Of a stretch of DNA of 64,000 nt, positions 9,191 to 17,726 are shown piece by piece. Under the pieces are notes generated by a model. The model had not been told where the DNA came from. It did no database searches and saw only the letters and a program-made list of their open reading frames with translations. Each line of letters opens with the position of its first letter. The first letter of the stretch is position 1. The stretch is from GWE2-42-39 sp963668595. Lineage in GTDB: Bacteria > Bacteroidota > Bacteroidia > Bacteroidales > Prolixibacteraceae. Where the stretch lies: assembly GCA_963668595.1 (NCBI GenBank), contig OY764876.1:1922001-1986000 (forward strand), given 5' to 3'. A program made the translations under genes and the position numbers.

Positions 9191-10876
9191 TTAGCGTACT
9201 AGTTTACGATATTTAATACGGTGTGGCCCTACATCACCCAGACGCTTTTTCTTATTTTCTTCGTATTCAGAATAGGTTCCCTCAAAGAAATACGCTTGCG
9301 AATCGCCTTCAAAAGCTAAAATATGTGTAGCAATGCGATCAAGGAACCAACGGTCGTGCGAGATTACCACCGCACATCCGGCAAAATTCTCCAAACCTTC
9401 TTCCAGCGCCCGCAAAGTATTTACGTCAATATCGTTGGTTGGTTCGTCAAGCAACAGTACGTTTCCTTCCTCTTTCAGAGCCATTGCCAAATGTAAGCGG
9501 TTGCGCTCACCACCTGAAAGTACGCTACATTTTTTTCCCTGATCAGAACCAGAGAAGTTAAAACGTGAAATGTATGCACGGGCATTCATCTGCTTCCCGC
9601 CCATCGAAATCAATTCGTTTCCTCCTGAAATTACATCGTACACCGACTTTTCCGGATCAATATCTTTGTGGCTCTGATCGACGTATGAAATTTTCACAGT
9701 TTCACCCACCTCAAAAGTCCCCTTATCGGCTTGTTCCATTTGCATAATCATCCGAAACAAAGTTGTTTTCCCAGCTCCGTTCGGACCAATTACACCAACA
9801 ATTCCATTCGGAGGTAAAGTAAAGCTCAGCTCATCAAACAATAAACGGTCGCCATATCCTTTTGCCACGCTGTTTGCAATAATTACTTTTTCGCCCAAGC
9901 GAGGTCCGTTCGGGATGTATAATTCCAGTTTTTCTTCTTTCTGCTTTACATCTTCGTTCAGCAATTTGTCGTAAGCACTTAAACGAGCTTTCGACTTTGC
10001 CTGCCTTGCTTTAGGCGACATACGAATCCATTCGAGCTCCCGTTCCAGCGTTTTCTGACGTTTCGAACCTTGTTTTTGTTCAATTGCCAGACGTTTTGAT
10101 TTCTGATCCAACCACGATGAATAATTGCCTTTCCATGGAATACCTTCACCCCTATCAAGCTCTAAAATCCATCCGGCAACATTATCGAGGAAATAACGGT
10201 CGTGCGTAATACAAATAACGGTGCCTTTGTACTGCTGCAAGTGCAATTCCAACCATTGTACCGATTCGGCATCCAAGTGGTTGGTTGGTTCATCCAGAAG
10301 CAATACATCGGGTTCTTTCAGCAATAAGCGGCACAATGCAACACGACGCTTCTCTCCTCCTGACAATTCGGCAACCGACTGTTCTCCAGGAGGGCAACGC
10401 AATGCATCCATCGCAATTTCCAGTTTGGTATCGAGATTCCATGCGTCATACTGATCAATTTTTTCCTGCAAACGAGCTTGCTCTGCAATCAGTTTATCCA
10501 TCAGATCTGGGTTTTCCAGCACTTCCGGATCGCCAAATTTCAGGTTAACTTCTTCGTAGGCTTTTAAAACATCAGCTACTTCCTGTACACCTTCTTCAAC
10601 AATCTCGCGTACAGTTTTGGTTTCATTCAGCAGAGGCTCTTGTTCCAAATATCCAACCGTATATCCGGGAGAAAAAACAACTTCTCCCTGATAAGATTTA
10701 TCCAGGCCAGCAATGATTTTCAGTAAAGTTGATTTACCGGAACCATTTAAACCAATAATACCAATCTTCGCCCCTAAAAAGAACGAAAGTGAAATATCTT
10801 TAATCACTTGTTTCTGTGGCGGGTAAGTTTTGCTTACCTTATACATTGAAAAAATAATCTTTTTATCGTCGCTCAT
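9191..10876 (-). CDS. ettA: Energy-dependent translational throttle protein EttA (ABC-F)
   Basis: A soluble ABC-F ATPase of 561 residues that binds the ribosomal E site and, in E. coli, gates the first elongation steps according to ATP/ADP. It has two ABC domains: Walker A GLNGSGKST and GPNGAGKTT, signatures LSGGEKRR and LSGGERNR, Walker B LLLDEPTNHLD and LLLDEPTNDID. The EttA-specific arm insertion lies in the first ABC domain (about 95-150) and the charged linker between domains contains the RMSPKARQAKSK segment. The ending RIKYRKLVR also matches EttA rather than Uup or YheS. It is monocistronic, with a candidate -7 element at 10903-10910 and a terminator at 9093-9133. Confidence 0.94.
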   Translation of the reverse strand: MSDDKKIIFSMYKVSKTYPPQKQVIKDISLSFFLGAKIGIIGLNGSGKSTLLKIIAGLDKSYQGEVVFSPGYTVGYLEQEPLLNETKTVREIVEEGVQEVADVLKAYEEVNLKFGDPEVLENPDLMDKLIAEQARLQEKIDQYDAWNLDTKLEIAMDALRCPPGEQSVAELSGGEKRRVALCRLLLKEPDVLLLDEPTNHLDAESVQWLELHLQQYKGTVICITHDRYFLDNVAGWILELDRGEGIPWKGNYSSWLDQKSKRLAIEQKQGSKRQKTLERELEWIRMSPKARQAKSKARLSAYDKLLNEDVKQKEEKLELYIPNGPRLGEKVIIANSVAKGYGDRLLFDELSFTLPPNGIVGVIGPNGAGKTTLFRMIMQMEQADKGTFEVGETVKISYVDQSHKDIDPEKSVYDVISGGNELISMGGKQMNARAYISRFNFSGSDQGKKCSVLSGGERNRLHLAMALKEEGNVLLLDEPTNDIDVNTLRALEEGLENFAGCAVVISHDRWFLDRIATHILAFEGDSQAYFFEGTYSEYEENKKKRLGDVGPHRIKYRKLVR

Positions 10877-10902
10877 ATTTTCAAAAAAAATTTAATTCGT
10901 AC

Positions 10903-10910
10903 CAAAAATA
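10903..10910 (-). promoter_or_regulatory. Candidate -7 element of ettA
   Basis: The minus strand reads TATTTTTG, a match to TAnnTTTG, 26 bases before the ettA ATG. A second match (TAAATTTG) lies at 10945-10952. Neither has a clear TTTG box 19-21 bases further upstream. Confidence 0.35.
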
Positions 10911-11005
10911 TCTAATCAACCAGCAAAGCCAGTTTCTGAATGAGCAAATTTAATGCTTTTTACCAATTGAATTCCGTAATTTAGTTTCCACATAAAAGAT
11001 ATGTT

Positions 11006-11383
11006 ATGAGGATTTTGGTAGCAGATGATAATCCGATAAACCAAAAGCTGGTGTATTATTCACTAAAACGTTATTACGACATTGAAACAGCGAATAACGG
11101 CAAGGAGGTATTAACATTGATCCAAGATAAAAGTATTGATTTAATACTGATGGATTTTTCGATGCCCGTGATGGATGGAGCACAAGCGACTGAGTATATC
11201 CGGAAAATGGAAGGTAGCAGAGAGAAGCGAATTCCTATTATCTTTGTGACTACCAATGACATTGAAAAGGATCGGCGGGCATGTATGGAATTGGGGGCCG
11301 ACGATTATTTAGTAAAACCTGTTGATACAGATTTATTACTTGAGAGAATAAGATTTCACTTGCAAGAAAATCTTACTACATAG
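11006..11383 (+). CDS. Single-domain response regulator (CheY-like receiver)
   Basis: A 125-residue protein that is a receiver domain only: acidic pair Asp7-Asp8, phospho-acceptor Asp50 in LILMDFSMPVMDG, Thr82 in FVTTND and Lys104 in YLVKPVD. No output domain is present, so it must act by protein contact or as a phosphotransfer intermediate. The receiver resembles those of hybrid kinases (DDNPINQKL start). No kinase gene is adjacent; the TPR kinase at 1381-3288 is the only kinase in the window, and pairing them would be a guess. A terminator follows at 11405-11434. Confidence 0.9.
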   Translation: MRILVADDNPINQKLVYYSLKRYYDIETANNGKEVLTLIQDKSIDLILMDFSMPVMDGAQATEYIRKMEGSREKRIPIIFVTTNDIEKDRRACMELGADDYLVKPVDTDLLLERIRFHLQENLTT

Positions 11384-11404
11384 CGATCGAAAAAGGGAAA
11401 AACG

Positions 11405-11435
11405 AAAGGGGTTGACCATCTGGCCAACCCCTTTT
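11405..11435. terminator. Bidirectional terminator between response regulator and rplQ
   Basis: 13-base arms 11405-11417 and 11422-11434 with one mismatch and a 4-base ATCT loop; the core is AAAGGGGTTG paired with CAACCCCTTT. An A tract on one side and a T tract on the other let it serve both the receiver gene (plus) and the end of the ribosomal cluster (minus), which are convergent. Confidence 0.88.
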
Positions 11436-11456
11436 CATTTATTGAATGTATTGCTA

Positions 11457-11987
11457 CTATTCTTCTTTTTTCTCTTCAGCTGATTCAACTGGTGCTTCTT
11501 CAACAACCGGAGCTTCAGCTACCGGAGCAGCTTTTGCAGCTTTAGGTTCAGCAGCCCCTTCAGTTTTCTTTCCGGCACGACGTGAACGTTTTGCTTTTGC
11601 TTTGTCTGCTTTTCCTCCGAGCATATTTTCGTTGTAATCAACGAACTCGATGATACACATTTCAGCATTGTCGCCCAAACGGTTTCCAGTTTTCAGAATG
11701 CGAGTGTATCCTCCCGGACGATCTCCCACTTTTTCAGCGATTTCACGAAATAAAACCGAAACAGCAGTTTTGCTTTTCAGGTAGCTGAATACAACACGAC
11801 GTGAATTAGTCGAATCGTCTTTAGCTTTAGTAACCAGCGGCTCAATATATCCTCTCAGTGCTTTTGCTTTTGCCAAAGTAGTTGCAATTCTTTTGTGTAA
11901 AATCAAAGAATTCGCCATATTCGACATCAAAGCCTTCCGGTGAGCGCTTTTTCTTCCTAAATGGTTTAATTTATTATTATGTCTCAT
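11457..11987 (-). CDS. rplQ: 50S ribosomal protein L17 with acidic C-terminal extension
   Basis: The first 120 or so residues are a normal L17 (MRHNNKLNHLGRKSAHRKALM start), which sits near the peptide exit tunnel. It is 176 residues long against about 120-130 in E. coli. The extra tail (from about 130) is first basic (KAKRSRRAGKK) and then rich in Ala, Pro, Val and Glu, ending EEKKEE. Such tails are frequent in Bacteroidota L17 and probably disordered. It is the last gene of the ribosomal cluster, 6 bases after rpoA, followed by the terminator at 11405-11434. Confidence 0.96.
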   Translation of the reverse strand: MRHNNKLNHLGRKSAHRKALMSNMANSLILHKRIATTLAKAKALRGYIEPLVTKAKDDSTNSRRVVFSYLKSKTAVSVLFREIAEKVGDRPGGYTRILKTGNRLGDNAEMCIIEFVDYNENMLGGKADKAKAKRSRRAGKKTEGAAEPKAAKAAPVAEAPVVEEAPVESAEEKKEE

Positions 11988-11993
11988 TTGTCC

Positions 11994-12986
11994 TTACTCC
12001 TTGTCAAGTTTATACTTACTAATGTCCATTCCGAAGGTCAGATTCATGTTATTCAATAAATCATCGAGCTCGGTTAACGACTTTTTACCGAAGTTGCGGA
12101 ATTTGAGCAGGTCATTACGATTGTAAGTAACCAGTTCTCCCAATGTTTCCACATCAGCAGCTTTAAGACAGTTAAGGGCACGTACCGACAGATCCATGTC
12201 AACCAATTTGGTTTTCAAAAGCTGACGCATATGCAATACTTCTTCATCAAATTCTTCGTTTGCAAATTTCTCATCAGAATCGAGAGTAATCTTTTCGTCA
12301 GAGAATAACATGAAGTGATAAATCAGGATTTTTGCAGCTTCTTTTAAGGCATCTTTCGGGTGGATTGAACCATCGGTTTTGATTTCAAAAACTAACTTTT
12401 CATAGTCAGTTTTCTGCTCAACACGGTAGTTTTCCACAGAATACTTAACGTTCTTAATAGGCGTATAAATCGAGTCGATCGGAATGATTCCGAACTCAGC
12501 ATCAACCGGCTTGTTTTCAGCGCTGGGCACATAACCACGACCTTTATTGATGGTAATTTCCATATGGAGCTTTACATCGGCTTCCATACGACAGATCACC
12601 AACTCTGGGTTCAGCACACGGAATCCAGTCATGAATTTATTAATGTCACCGGCGGTGAACACTTCCTGTCCGGAAACAGAAATTGACACTTTTTCACTGT
12701 CAAAATCTTCAATTTCGCGTTTTAAACGGATCTGCTTCAAGTTGAGAATGATCTCAGTAACATCTTCCATCACCCCTTTAATTGTAGCAAACTCGTGGTC
12801 AACACCTTCAATTTTAACAGTGGTTATTGCATAACCTTCCAAAGAGGATAAGAGAATTCTACGTAAGGCATTACCAATGGTAATTCCATATCCTGGTTCC
12901 AATGGGCGAAATTCGAATTTCCCGAATTTGTCATCCGATTCGACCATTATAACTTTGTCGGGCTTTTGAAACGCTAATATTGCCAT
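11994..12986 (-). CDS. rpoA: DNA-directed RNA polymerase subunit alpha
   Basis: The 330-residue alpha subunit, which dimerises to nucleate RNA polymerase assembly and whose C-terminal domain contacts UP elements and activators. The N-terminal domain shows FRPLEPGYGITIGNALRRILLSS, the dimer/beta-contact signature. The C-terminal domain (about 250-320) has the helix-hairpin-helix LSVRALNCLKAA ... LLKFRNFGKKSL. It lies in the usual alpha-operon place, 19 bases after rpsD and 6 before rplQ, so polymerase and ribosome synthesis are coupled. Confidence 0.98.
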   Translation of the reverse strand: MAILAFQKPDKVIMVESDDKFGKFEFRPLEPGYGITIGNALRRILLSSLEGYAITTVKIEGVDHEFATIKGVMEDVTEIILNLKQIRLKREIEDFDSEKVSISVSGQEVFTAGDINKFMTGFRVLNPELVICRMEADVKLHMEITINKGRGYVPSAENKPVDAEFGIIPIDSIYTPIKNVKYSVENYRVEQKTDYEKLVFEIKTDGSIHPKDALKEAAKILIYHFMLFSDEKITLDSDEKFANEEFDEEVLHMRQLLKTKLVDMDLSVRALNCLKAADVETLGELVTYNRNDLLKFRNFGKKSLTELDDLLNNMNLTFGMDISKYKLDKE

Positions 12987-13005
12987 AATAATACTGAGTA
13001 ATTTA

Positions 13006-13614
13006 TTATTTAGAATACAACTCTACGATAAGTTGTTCTTTGATGTTTTCAGGAATCTCTTCGCGCTCAGGACGGGCAAGGAATTTACCAGTCATTGCAT
13101 TTGAATCCCATTCTAACCAAGCGTATTTGTTGTATCTGTGCGATGTCAAAGAGTCGGTAATAATTTCCAATGACTTTGATTTTTCGCGTACACCAACAAC
13201 ATCTCCAGGACGTAACTGATAAGACGGAATATTTACCACTTCTCCGTTTACTGTAATGTGTTTGTGCGATACCAACTGACGAGCAGCTGCGCGTGTACGG
13301 GCTAAGCCCAAACGATACACTACATTGTCCAAACGAGACTCAAGCATTTGTAACAACAACTCACCAGTAATACCAGTAGCTGCATGTGCTTTTTTGAAGA
13401 GGTTTGAGAACTGACGCTCCAATACTCCGTAAATCGATTTGGCTTTTTGCTTTTCTTTCAGCTGAATACCATATTCCGATTTTTTACGACGGCGAGCTGC
13501 CAATCCATGAAAACCCGGTGGGTAATTCTTTTTTTCCAGTACTTTATCAGGCCCGAAGATTGGTTCTCCGAATTTCCGGGCGATTTTTGATTTTGGTCCT
13601 CTATATCTTGCCAT
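13006..13614 (-). CDS. rpsD: 30S ribosomal protein S4
   Basis: A 202-residue primary 16S rRNA binding protein that nucleates assembly of the 30S body. The N-terminal MARYRGPKSKIARKFGEPI matches the Bacteroidota form, and an S4 RNA-binding domain is seen around LDNVVYRLGLARTRAAARQLVSHKHITVNG (residues about 90-130). The zinc-binding cysteines of some S4 paralogues are absent. In E. coli S4 represses the alpha operon; here it sits between rpsK and rpoA, so the same autogenous logic is possible but not shown. Confidence 0.97.
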   Translation of the reverse strand: MARYRGPKSKIARKFGEPIFGPDKVLEKKNYPPGFHGLAARRRKKSEYGIQLKEKQKAKSIYGVLERQFSNLFKKAHAATGITGELLLQMLESRLDNVVYRLGLARTRAAARQLVSHKHITVNGEVVNIPSYQLRPGDVVGVREKSKSLEIITDSLTSHRYNKYAWLEWDSNAMTGKFLARPEREEIPENIKEQLIVELYSK

Positions 13615-13639
13615 TACTTTTTCTTATTTAGTAAAAACA

Positions 13640-14029
13640 TTATACACGTCTTCTTTTTGCAGGACGGCAACCGTTGTGTGGCAGCGGAGTTACATCGACG
13701 ATCTCTGTAACCTGAATACCAACAGTAGCCATAGCGCGAATTGCTGATTCGCGGCCGTTACCTGGTCCTTTTACGTATACTTTTACTTTTCTCAGACCAA
13801 GATCATAAGCGGTCTTGGCGCACTCTTCAGATGCCACCTGGGCTGCATACGGAGTATTCTTCTTTGATCCACGGAATCCTTTTTTACCAGCAGAAGACCA
13901 TGAAATAACTTCACCGTTGTCGTTAGTAATTGAAACAATGATGTTATTGAACGAAGAATGCACGTGTGCTTGGCCAGTTGCTTCAACGTTAACAACTCTT
14001 TTTCTTGTTGTACCTGTTTTTTTTGCCAT
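13640..14029 (-). CDS. rpsK: 30S ribosomal protein S11
   Basis: 129 residues, the normal length. S11 lies on the 30S platform and helps form the mRNA exit region. The sequence shows HVHSSFNNIIVSITN near residue 22, the GRESAIRA motif, and the conserved end DVTPLPHNGCRPAKRRRV. It follows rpsM by 14 bases and precedes rpsD by 25 bases, the standard alpha-operon order S13-S11-S4-alpha-L17. Confidence 0.98.
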   Translation of the reverse strand: MAKKTGTTRKRVVNVEATGQAHVHSSFNNIIVSITNDNGEVISWSSAGKKGFRGSKKNTPYAAQVASEECAKTAYDLGLRKVKVYVKGPGNGRESAIRAMATVGIQVTEIVDVTPLPHNGCRPAKRRRV

Positions 14030-14043
14030 AATTCAAATCTCAA

Positions 14044-14421
14044 TTATTTAGTGGCTTTCTTCTTATTAGCAACAGTTTTCTTCTTTCCTTTACGTGTACG
14101 GGCATTGTTTTTAGTACTTTGTCCGCGCAAAGGTAAACCGATACGGTGACGGATTCCACGGTAGCAACCGATGTCCATCAATCGTTTAATATTCAGTTGA
14201 GTTTCTGAGCGAAGCTCTCCTTCTACTTTGAAGTTTTCACCGATTACAGTACGGATAGCCGCTAACTGATCATCGTTCCATTCTTGTACTTTTATATTTT
14301 TGTCAACACCAGCCTTATCAAGGATAGTTTGTGCTGCGCTACGTCCAATACCATAGATGTAGGTTAAAGCAATTTCTCCTCTTTTATTATTAGGGATATC
14401 GACACCAACTATACGAGCCAT
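14044..14421 (-). CDS. rpsM: 30S ribosomal protein S13
   Basis: 125 residues. S13 is in the 30S head and contacts the P-site tRNA and the 50S subunit through its basic tail. MARIVGVDIPNNKRGEIALTYIYGIGRS begins the protein, a helix-two-turn-helix core follows, and RGIRHRIGLPLRGQ plus a lysine-rich tail end it. It is the first full-size gene of the alpha segment, after the short rpmJ gene. Confidence 0.98.
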   Translation of the reverse strand: MARIVGVDIPNNKRGEIALTYIYGIGRSAAQTILDKAGVDKNIKVQEWNDDQLAAIRTVIGENFKVEGELRSETQLNIKRLMDIGCYRGIRHRIGLPLRGQSTKNNARTRKGKKKTVANKKKATK

Positions 14422-14448
14422 AAATAAATTTTTTACAAAGTTAATTAA

Positions 14449-14565
14449 TTATCCCTGACGTTGTTTGTACTTCGGATTTTTCTTGTTGATCACGTACAAA
14501 CGGCCTTTTCTGCGTACAATTTTGCAGTCAGCGCTACGTTTTTTTATGGATGCTCTTACTTTCAT
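14449..14565 (-). CDS. rpmJ: 50S ribosomal protein L36 (C-minus, zinc-free form)
   Basis: A 38-residue protein read directly from the minus strand: it starts MKVRASIKKRSADCKIV and ends NPKYKQRQG with TAA at 14449-14451. The length and the KxKQRQG ending are diagnostic of L36. Only one cysteine remains (in ADCK), so the C-C-C-H zinc site of the C-plus form is lost. It lies between infA (11 bases upstream) and rpsM (27 bases downstream), the conserved position for rpmJ. Confidence 0.96.
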   Translation of the reverse strand: MKVRASIKKRSADCKIVRRKGRLYVINKKNPKYKQRQG

Positions 14566-14576
14566 TTTTGTATTCT

Positions 14577-14798
14577 TTAATTTTTGTACCTAAAAGTAAT
14601 CCGCCCTTTGGTTAAATCATAAGGCGACATTTCAACTTTTACTTTGTCACCGGGAAGAATTTTGATGTAATGCATACGCATCTTTCCGGAAATATGAGCA
14701 GTTAATACGTGCCCGTTTTCCAATTCAACCCGAAACATAGCATTTGACAATGCTTCGATGATTGTTCCGTCTTGTTCTATTGAAGCCTGTTTGGCCAT
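14577..14798 (-). CDS. infA: Translation initiation factor IF-1
   Basis: A 73-residue single OB-fold protein. IF-1 occupies the 30S A site during initiation and helps IF-2 and IF-3. MAKQASIEQDGTIIEALSNAMFRVEL and the GKMRMHYIKILPGDKVKVE segment are the conserved core. It follows secY by 38 bases with no map (methionine aminopeptidase) gene in between, unlike many bacterial spc/alpha junctions. Confidence 0.98.
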   Translation of the reverse strand: MAKQASIEQDGTIIEALSNAMFRVELENGHVLTAHISGKMRMHYIKILPGDKVKVEMSPYDLTKGRITFRYKN

Positions 14799-14836
14799 AA
14801 ATTTCTATTTTTTTTAGAATTGAGAACGATGACTTA

Positions 14837-16177
14837 CTACATCATAGCACCAGCGCTACCTGTACGTCCTTTAATACGGCCTGATTTCATCAAACCGTCG
14901 TAGTGGCGCATCAACAGGTGGCTCTCAATTTGCTGTAATGTATCCAACACAACACCAACTAAAATTAACAGAGAGGTTCCTCCAAAGAAATGGGCAAAAC
15001 CACTGCTAACCCCTGTCATCATAGCAAAAGCAGGAAGAATAGTTACAATACCCAGGAAGATTGATCCGGGTAAAGTAATGCGCGACATGATTGAATCCAG
15101 GAATTCCACTGTTTTTTTACCAGGTTTTACTCCAGGAATAAATCCGCCGTTTTTCTTCATGTCTTCAGCCATCTGCATTGGGTTGATAGTAATAGCTGTG
15201 TAGAAATACGTAAACAAAATTACCAGGACAAATTGGGTGAAGTTATACCAGAAACCAGTGTAATTCATGAAAGCAGCCGCAAATCCACTCATACTTTCCG
15301 ATTTGGCAAATCCAGCAATTGTCATAGGAACAAACATAATGGCCTGGGCAAAAATGATTGGCATCACCCCGGCAGCATTAACTTTTAAAGGTATGTATTG
15401 GCGTACTCCACCGTATTGTTTATTCCCCACGATGCGTTTTGCGTATTGTACCGGAATACGGCGGGTTCCCTGAACCAGCATAATTGTCCCCATGAATACA
15501 ACAAACAAAATCACAAATTCAACCAAGAATAATACCATTCCACCACCTTGTTGTTCAAGGCGAGAAACGAATTCCTGAGCTAATGATTGTGGCAAACGGG
15601 CAATGATACCGATCATGATGATCAATGAAATACCATTACCAATACCTTTATCAGTGATACGCTCACCTAACCACATTACGAACATTGAACCGGCACACAT
15701 AATAATGGTCGACGATATTGTAAACATCGTCGGGTCCATTACAATAGCATTAGGCATATTCATTTTAATGTTGGTAAGGAAAGCAGGAGCCTGGAAAATC
15801 AGGATAATAACCGTCAGATAACGGGTAATCTGATTGATTTTTCTACGTCCTGATTCGCCTTCTTTTTGTAATCGCTGGAAGTATGGGACGGCTATTCCCA
15901 ACAGCTGGATTACAATAGAAGCTGAAATGTAAGGCATGATCCCTAAAGCGAAGATTGAGGCATTTGCAAACGCACCTCCGGAAAACATATTAAGCAAACC
16001 CAGCAACCCGTCGGATGTCTGCTCTTTCAGTACCCCAAGCTGTGCAGGGTCAATTCCTGGTAACGATACATATGAGCCTAGTCGGTATATCAGCAATAAG
16101 AATAAAGTGACACCCAACCGTGCTCTAAGATCTTCAATCTTGTAAATGTTCTTTAGGGTTTCGATAAATTTTTTCAT
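14837..16177 (-). CDS. secY: Preprotein translocase subunit SecY
   Basis: The 446-residue central channel of the Sec translocon, with about ten hydrophobic helices. The start MKKFIETLKNIYKIEDLRARL, the plug region SLPGIDP, and the cytosolic loop RRIPVQYAKRIVG (the SecA/ribosome-contacting loop) are visible, as is FLGIVTILPAF near the C-terminus. It is translated 5 bases after rplO, as in the usual spc operon. SecE and SecG are not in the window. Confidence 0.98.
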   Translation of the reverse strand: MKKFIETLKNIYKIEDLRARLGVTLFLLLIYRLGSYVSLPGIDPAQLGVLKEQTSDGLLGLLNMFSGGAFANASIFALGIMPYISASIVIQLLGIAVPYFQRLQKEGESGRRKINQITRYLTVIILIFQAPAFLTNIKMNMPNAIVMDPTMFTISSTIIMCAGSMFVMWLGERITDKGIGNGISLIIMIGIIARLPQSLAQEFVSRLEQQGGGMVLFLVEFVILFVVFMGTIMLVQGTRRIPVQYAKRIVGNKQYGGVRQYIPLKVNAAGVMPIIFAQAIMFVPMTIAGFAKSESMSGFAAAFMNYTGFWYNFTQFVLVILFTYFYTAITINPMQMAEDMKKNGGFIPGVKPGKKTVEFLDSIMSRITLPGSIFLGIVTILPAFAMMTGVSSGFAHFFGGTSLLILVGVVLDTLQQIESHLLMRHYDGLMKSGRIKGRTGSAGAMM

Positions 16178-16182
16178 CAGGC

Positions 16183-16629
16183 TTACATTATTTCAGTGGT
16201 TCCTTCTAACTTTTCTATCGCTTCTTTAGCTGTGTTTGAAAATGCATGGGCTTTTACATTCAGTTTCAATTTGAGTTCGCCATTACCCAAAATTTTGATG
16301 CGATCTCCTTTTGATGCAAGCCCTGCATCTACCAAAACCTGAATATCAACAGTAGTAAGATTTTTACTTTCAGCCAAACCTTGCAATACTGCAAGGTTAA
16401 TGGCTTTATATTCTACTCTGTTAACATTTTTAAAACCAAATTTTGGTACCACGCGCTGCAAAGGCATCTGACCACCTTCGAAACCACGTTTGCGCGAGTA
16501 ACCTGATCTTGATTTGGCTCCTTTGTGACCTCTTGTAGAGGTACCGCCATGACCAGATCCTTGTCCGCGACCAATACGCTTTTCGCTATGTGTGGAACCT
16601 TGTGCAGGTTTAAGATTACTTAAATCCAT
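16183..16629 (-). CDS. rplO: 50S ribosomal protein L15
   Basis: 148 residues. L15 is a late-assembly protein of the large subunit with a long basic N-terminal extension threading into 23S rRNA. The start MDLSNLKPAQGS, the glycine/arginine-rich GRGQGSGHGGTSTRGHKG and the FEGGQMPLQRVVPKFGF motif identify it. It is encoded just before secY, the conserved spc position. Confidence 0.98.
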   Translation of the reverse strand: MDLSNLKPAQGSTHSEKRIGRGQGSGHGGTSTRGHKGAKSRSGYSRKRGFEGGQMPLQRVVPKFGFKNVNRVEYKAINLAVLQGLAESKNLTTVDIQVLVDAGLASKGDRIKILGNGELKLKLNVKAHAFSNTAKEAIEKLEGTTEIM

Positions 16630-16649
16630 AGTAATTGATCTTAAATATT

Positions 16650-16829
16650 TTAAATTTCTTCAACTTTTACCAAATGGCTTACGCTTCTCACCATACCCAA
16701 AATCTGTGGAGTTGCTTCTTTTTCCACAGTCTGGTTCAGCTTCTTGATTCCCAGTGCCTCAATAGTGGCTTTCTGTGTTTTTGTGGAACCAATTTTGCTT
16801 TTTACTTGTGTAATTTTAATTTTCGCCAT
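16650..16829 (-). CDS. rpmD: 50S ribosomal protein L30
   Basis: A 59-residue protein of the bacterial short L30 form, starting MAKIKITQVKS. An in-frame ATG at 16844 would add five residues (MDNTI), but that start would overlap the rpsE 3' end, and the 16829 ATG fits the family N-terminus. IGSTKTQKATIEALGIKKL and VRSVSHLVKVEEI are the conserved blocks. It lies between rpsE and rplO, as in E. coli. Confidence 0.96.
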   Translation of the reverse strand: MAKIKITQVKSKIGSTKTQKATIEALGIKKLNQTVEKEATPQILGMVRSVSHLVKVEEI

Positions 16830-16836
16830 AATCGTA

Positions 16837-17352
16837 TTATCCATTAAATACTTTATCTAATGTAACACCACGGTGGTCAGCCACGGTATAAGCATCTCTC
16901 AACTCAACCAATGCGTTCATGGTTGCTTTTACCAGGTTGTGTGGGTTTGACGAGCCTTTTGATTTTGCCAGGATATTGTGTACCCCAACGCTTTCCAATA
17001 CAGCACGCATCGCACCCCCTGCTTTAATTCCGGTACCGGAAGAAGCAGGTTGCAACAATACACGGGCTCCGCCAAATTTAGCTTCTTGTTCGTGAGGAAT
17101 AGTACCGTTGATTACAGGTACTTTAACCAGATTTTTCTTTGCAGCATCAACGCCTTTGGCGATAGCTGTTGCAACTTCACTGGCTTTTCCTAATCCCCAA
17201 CCTACAATGCCGTCTTCGTTACCGACTACAACAATTGCTGAAAAGCTGAAGGTACGTCCCCCTTTGGTTACTTTGGTAACGCGGTTAATAGCTACCAAGC
17301 GGTCTTTCAGTTCGATATCGCTGGTTCTGACTTTTTTGATATTTGCTACCAT
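16837..17352 (-). CDS. rpsE: 30S ribosomal protein S5
   Basis: 171 residues. S5 lies at the mRNA entry side and takes part in decoding fidelity and helicase activity. The S5 double-stranded RNA-binding domain is seen in LKDRLVAINRVTKVTKGGR with the GNEDGIVGWGLGKA loop, followed by the C-terminal domain with GGARVLLQPASSGTGI. The gene follows rplR by 5 bases. Confidence 0.98.
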   Translation of the reverse strand: MVANIKKVRTSDIELKDRLVAINRVTKVTKGGRTFSFSAIVVVGNEDGIVGWGLGKASEVATAIAKGVDAAKKNLVKVPVINGTIPHEQEAKFGGARVLLQPASSGTGIKAGGAMRAVLESVGVHNILAKSKGSSNPHNLVKATMNALVELRDAYTVADHRGVTLDKVFNG

Positions 17353-17357
17353 ACTTC

Positions 17358-17711
17358 TTAAAATTTAAGGCCACCTTCGCGGGCAGCGTCAGCTAATTGT
17401 TTAACTCTACCGTGATACAAATAACCATTCCGGTCAAACACTACGTCAGAGATACCGGCGGCAATTGCTTTTGCGGCGATTGCTTTACCTACGATAGCAG
17501 CAACTTCAGTTTTGTTGCCAGCTACTTCTACTTCTTTAGAAAGAGAAGAAACGGCCAATAAAGTCTTTCCTGTGGCGTCGTCGATCAACTGTGCATAAAT
17601 TTGCTTGTTGCTACGGAAAACGCTCAAACGAGGCTTTTCGGCAGTTCCGGAAACTACTTTCCGGATTCTCATTTTAATTCTATATCTTCTTGCTTGCTTT
17701 GTTAAAGCCAT
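17358..17711 (-). CDS. rplR: 50S ribosomal protein L18
   Basis: 117 residues. L18 binds 5S rRNA in the central protuberance. The basic N-terminus (RRYRIKMRIRKVVSGTAEKPRLSVFRSNK) and the C-terminal DRNGYLYHGRVKQLADAAREGGL motif are classic. It lies between rplF and rpsE in the spc order. Confidence 0.98.
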   Translation of the reverse strand: MALTKQARRYRIKMRIRKVVSGTAEKPRLSVFRSNKQIYAQLIDDATGKTLLAVSSLSKEVEVAGNKTEVAAIVGKAIAAKAIAAGISDVVFDRNGYLYHGRVKQLADAAREGGLKF

Positions 17712-17726
17712 GGTTTCTAAAATTTA

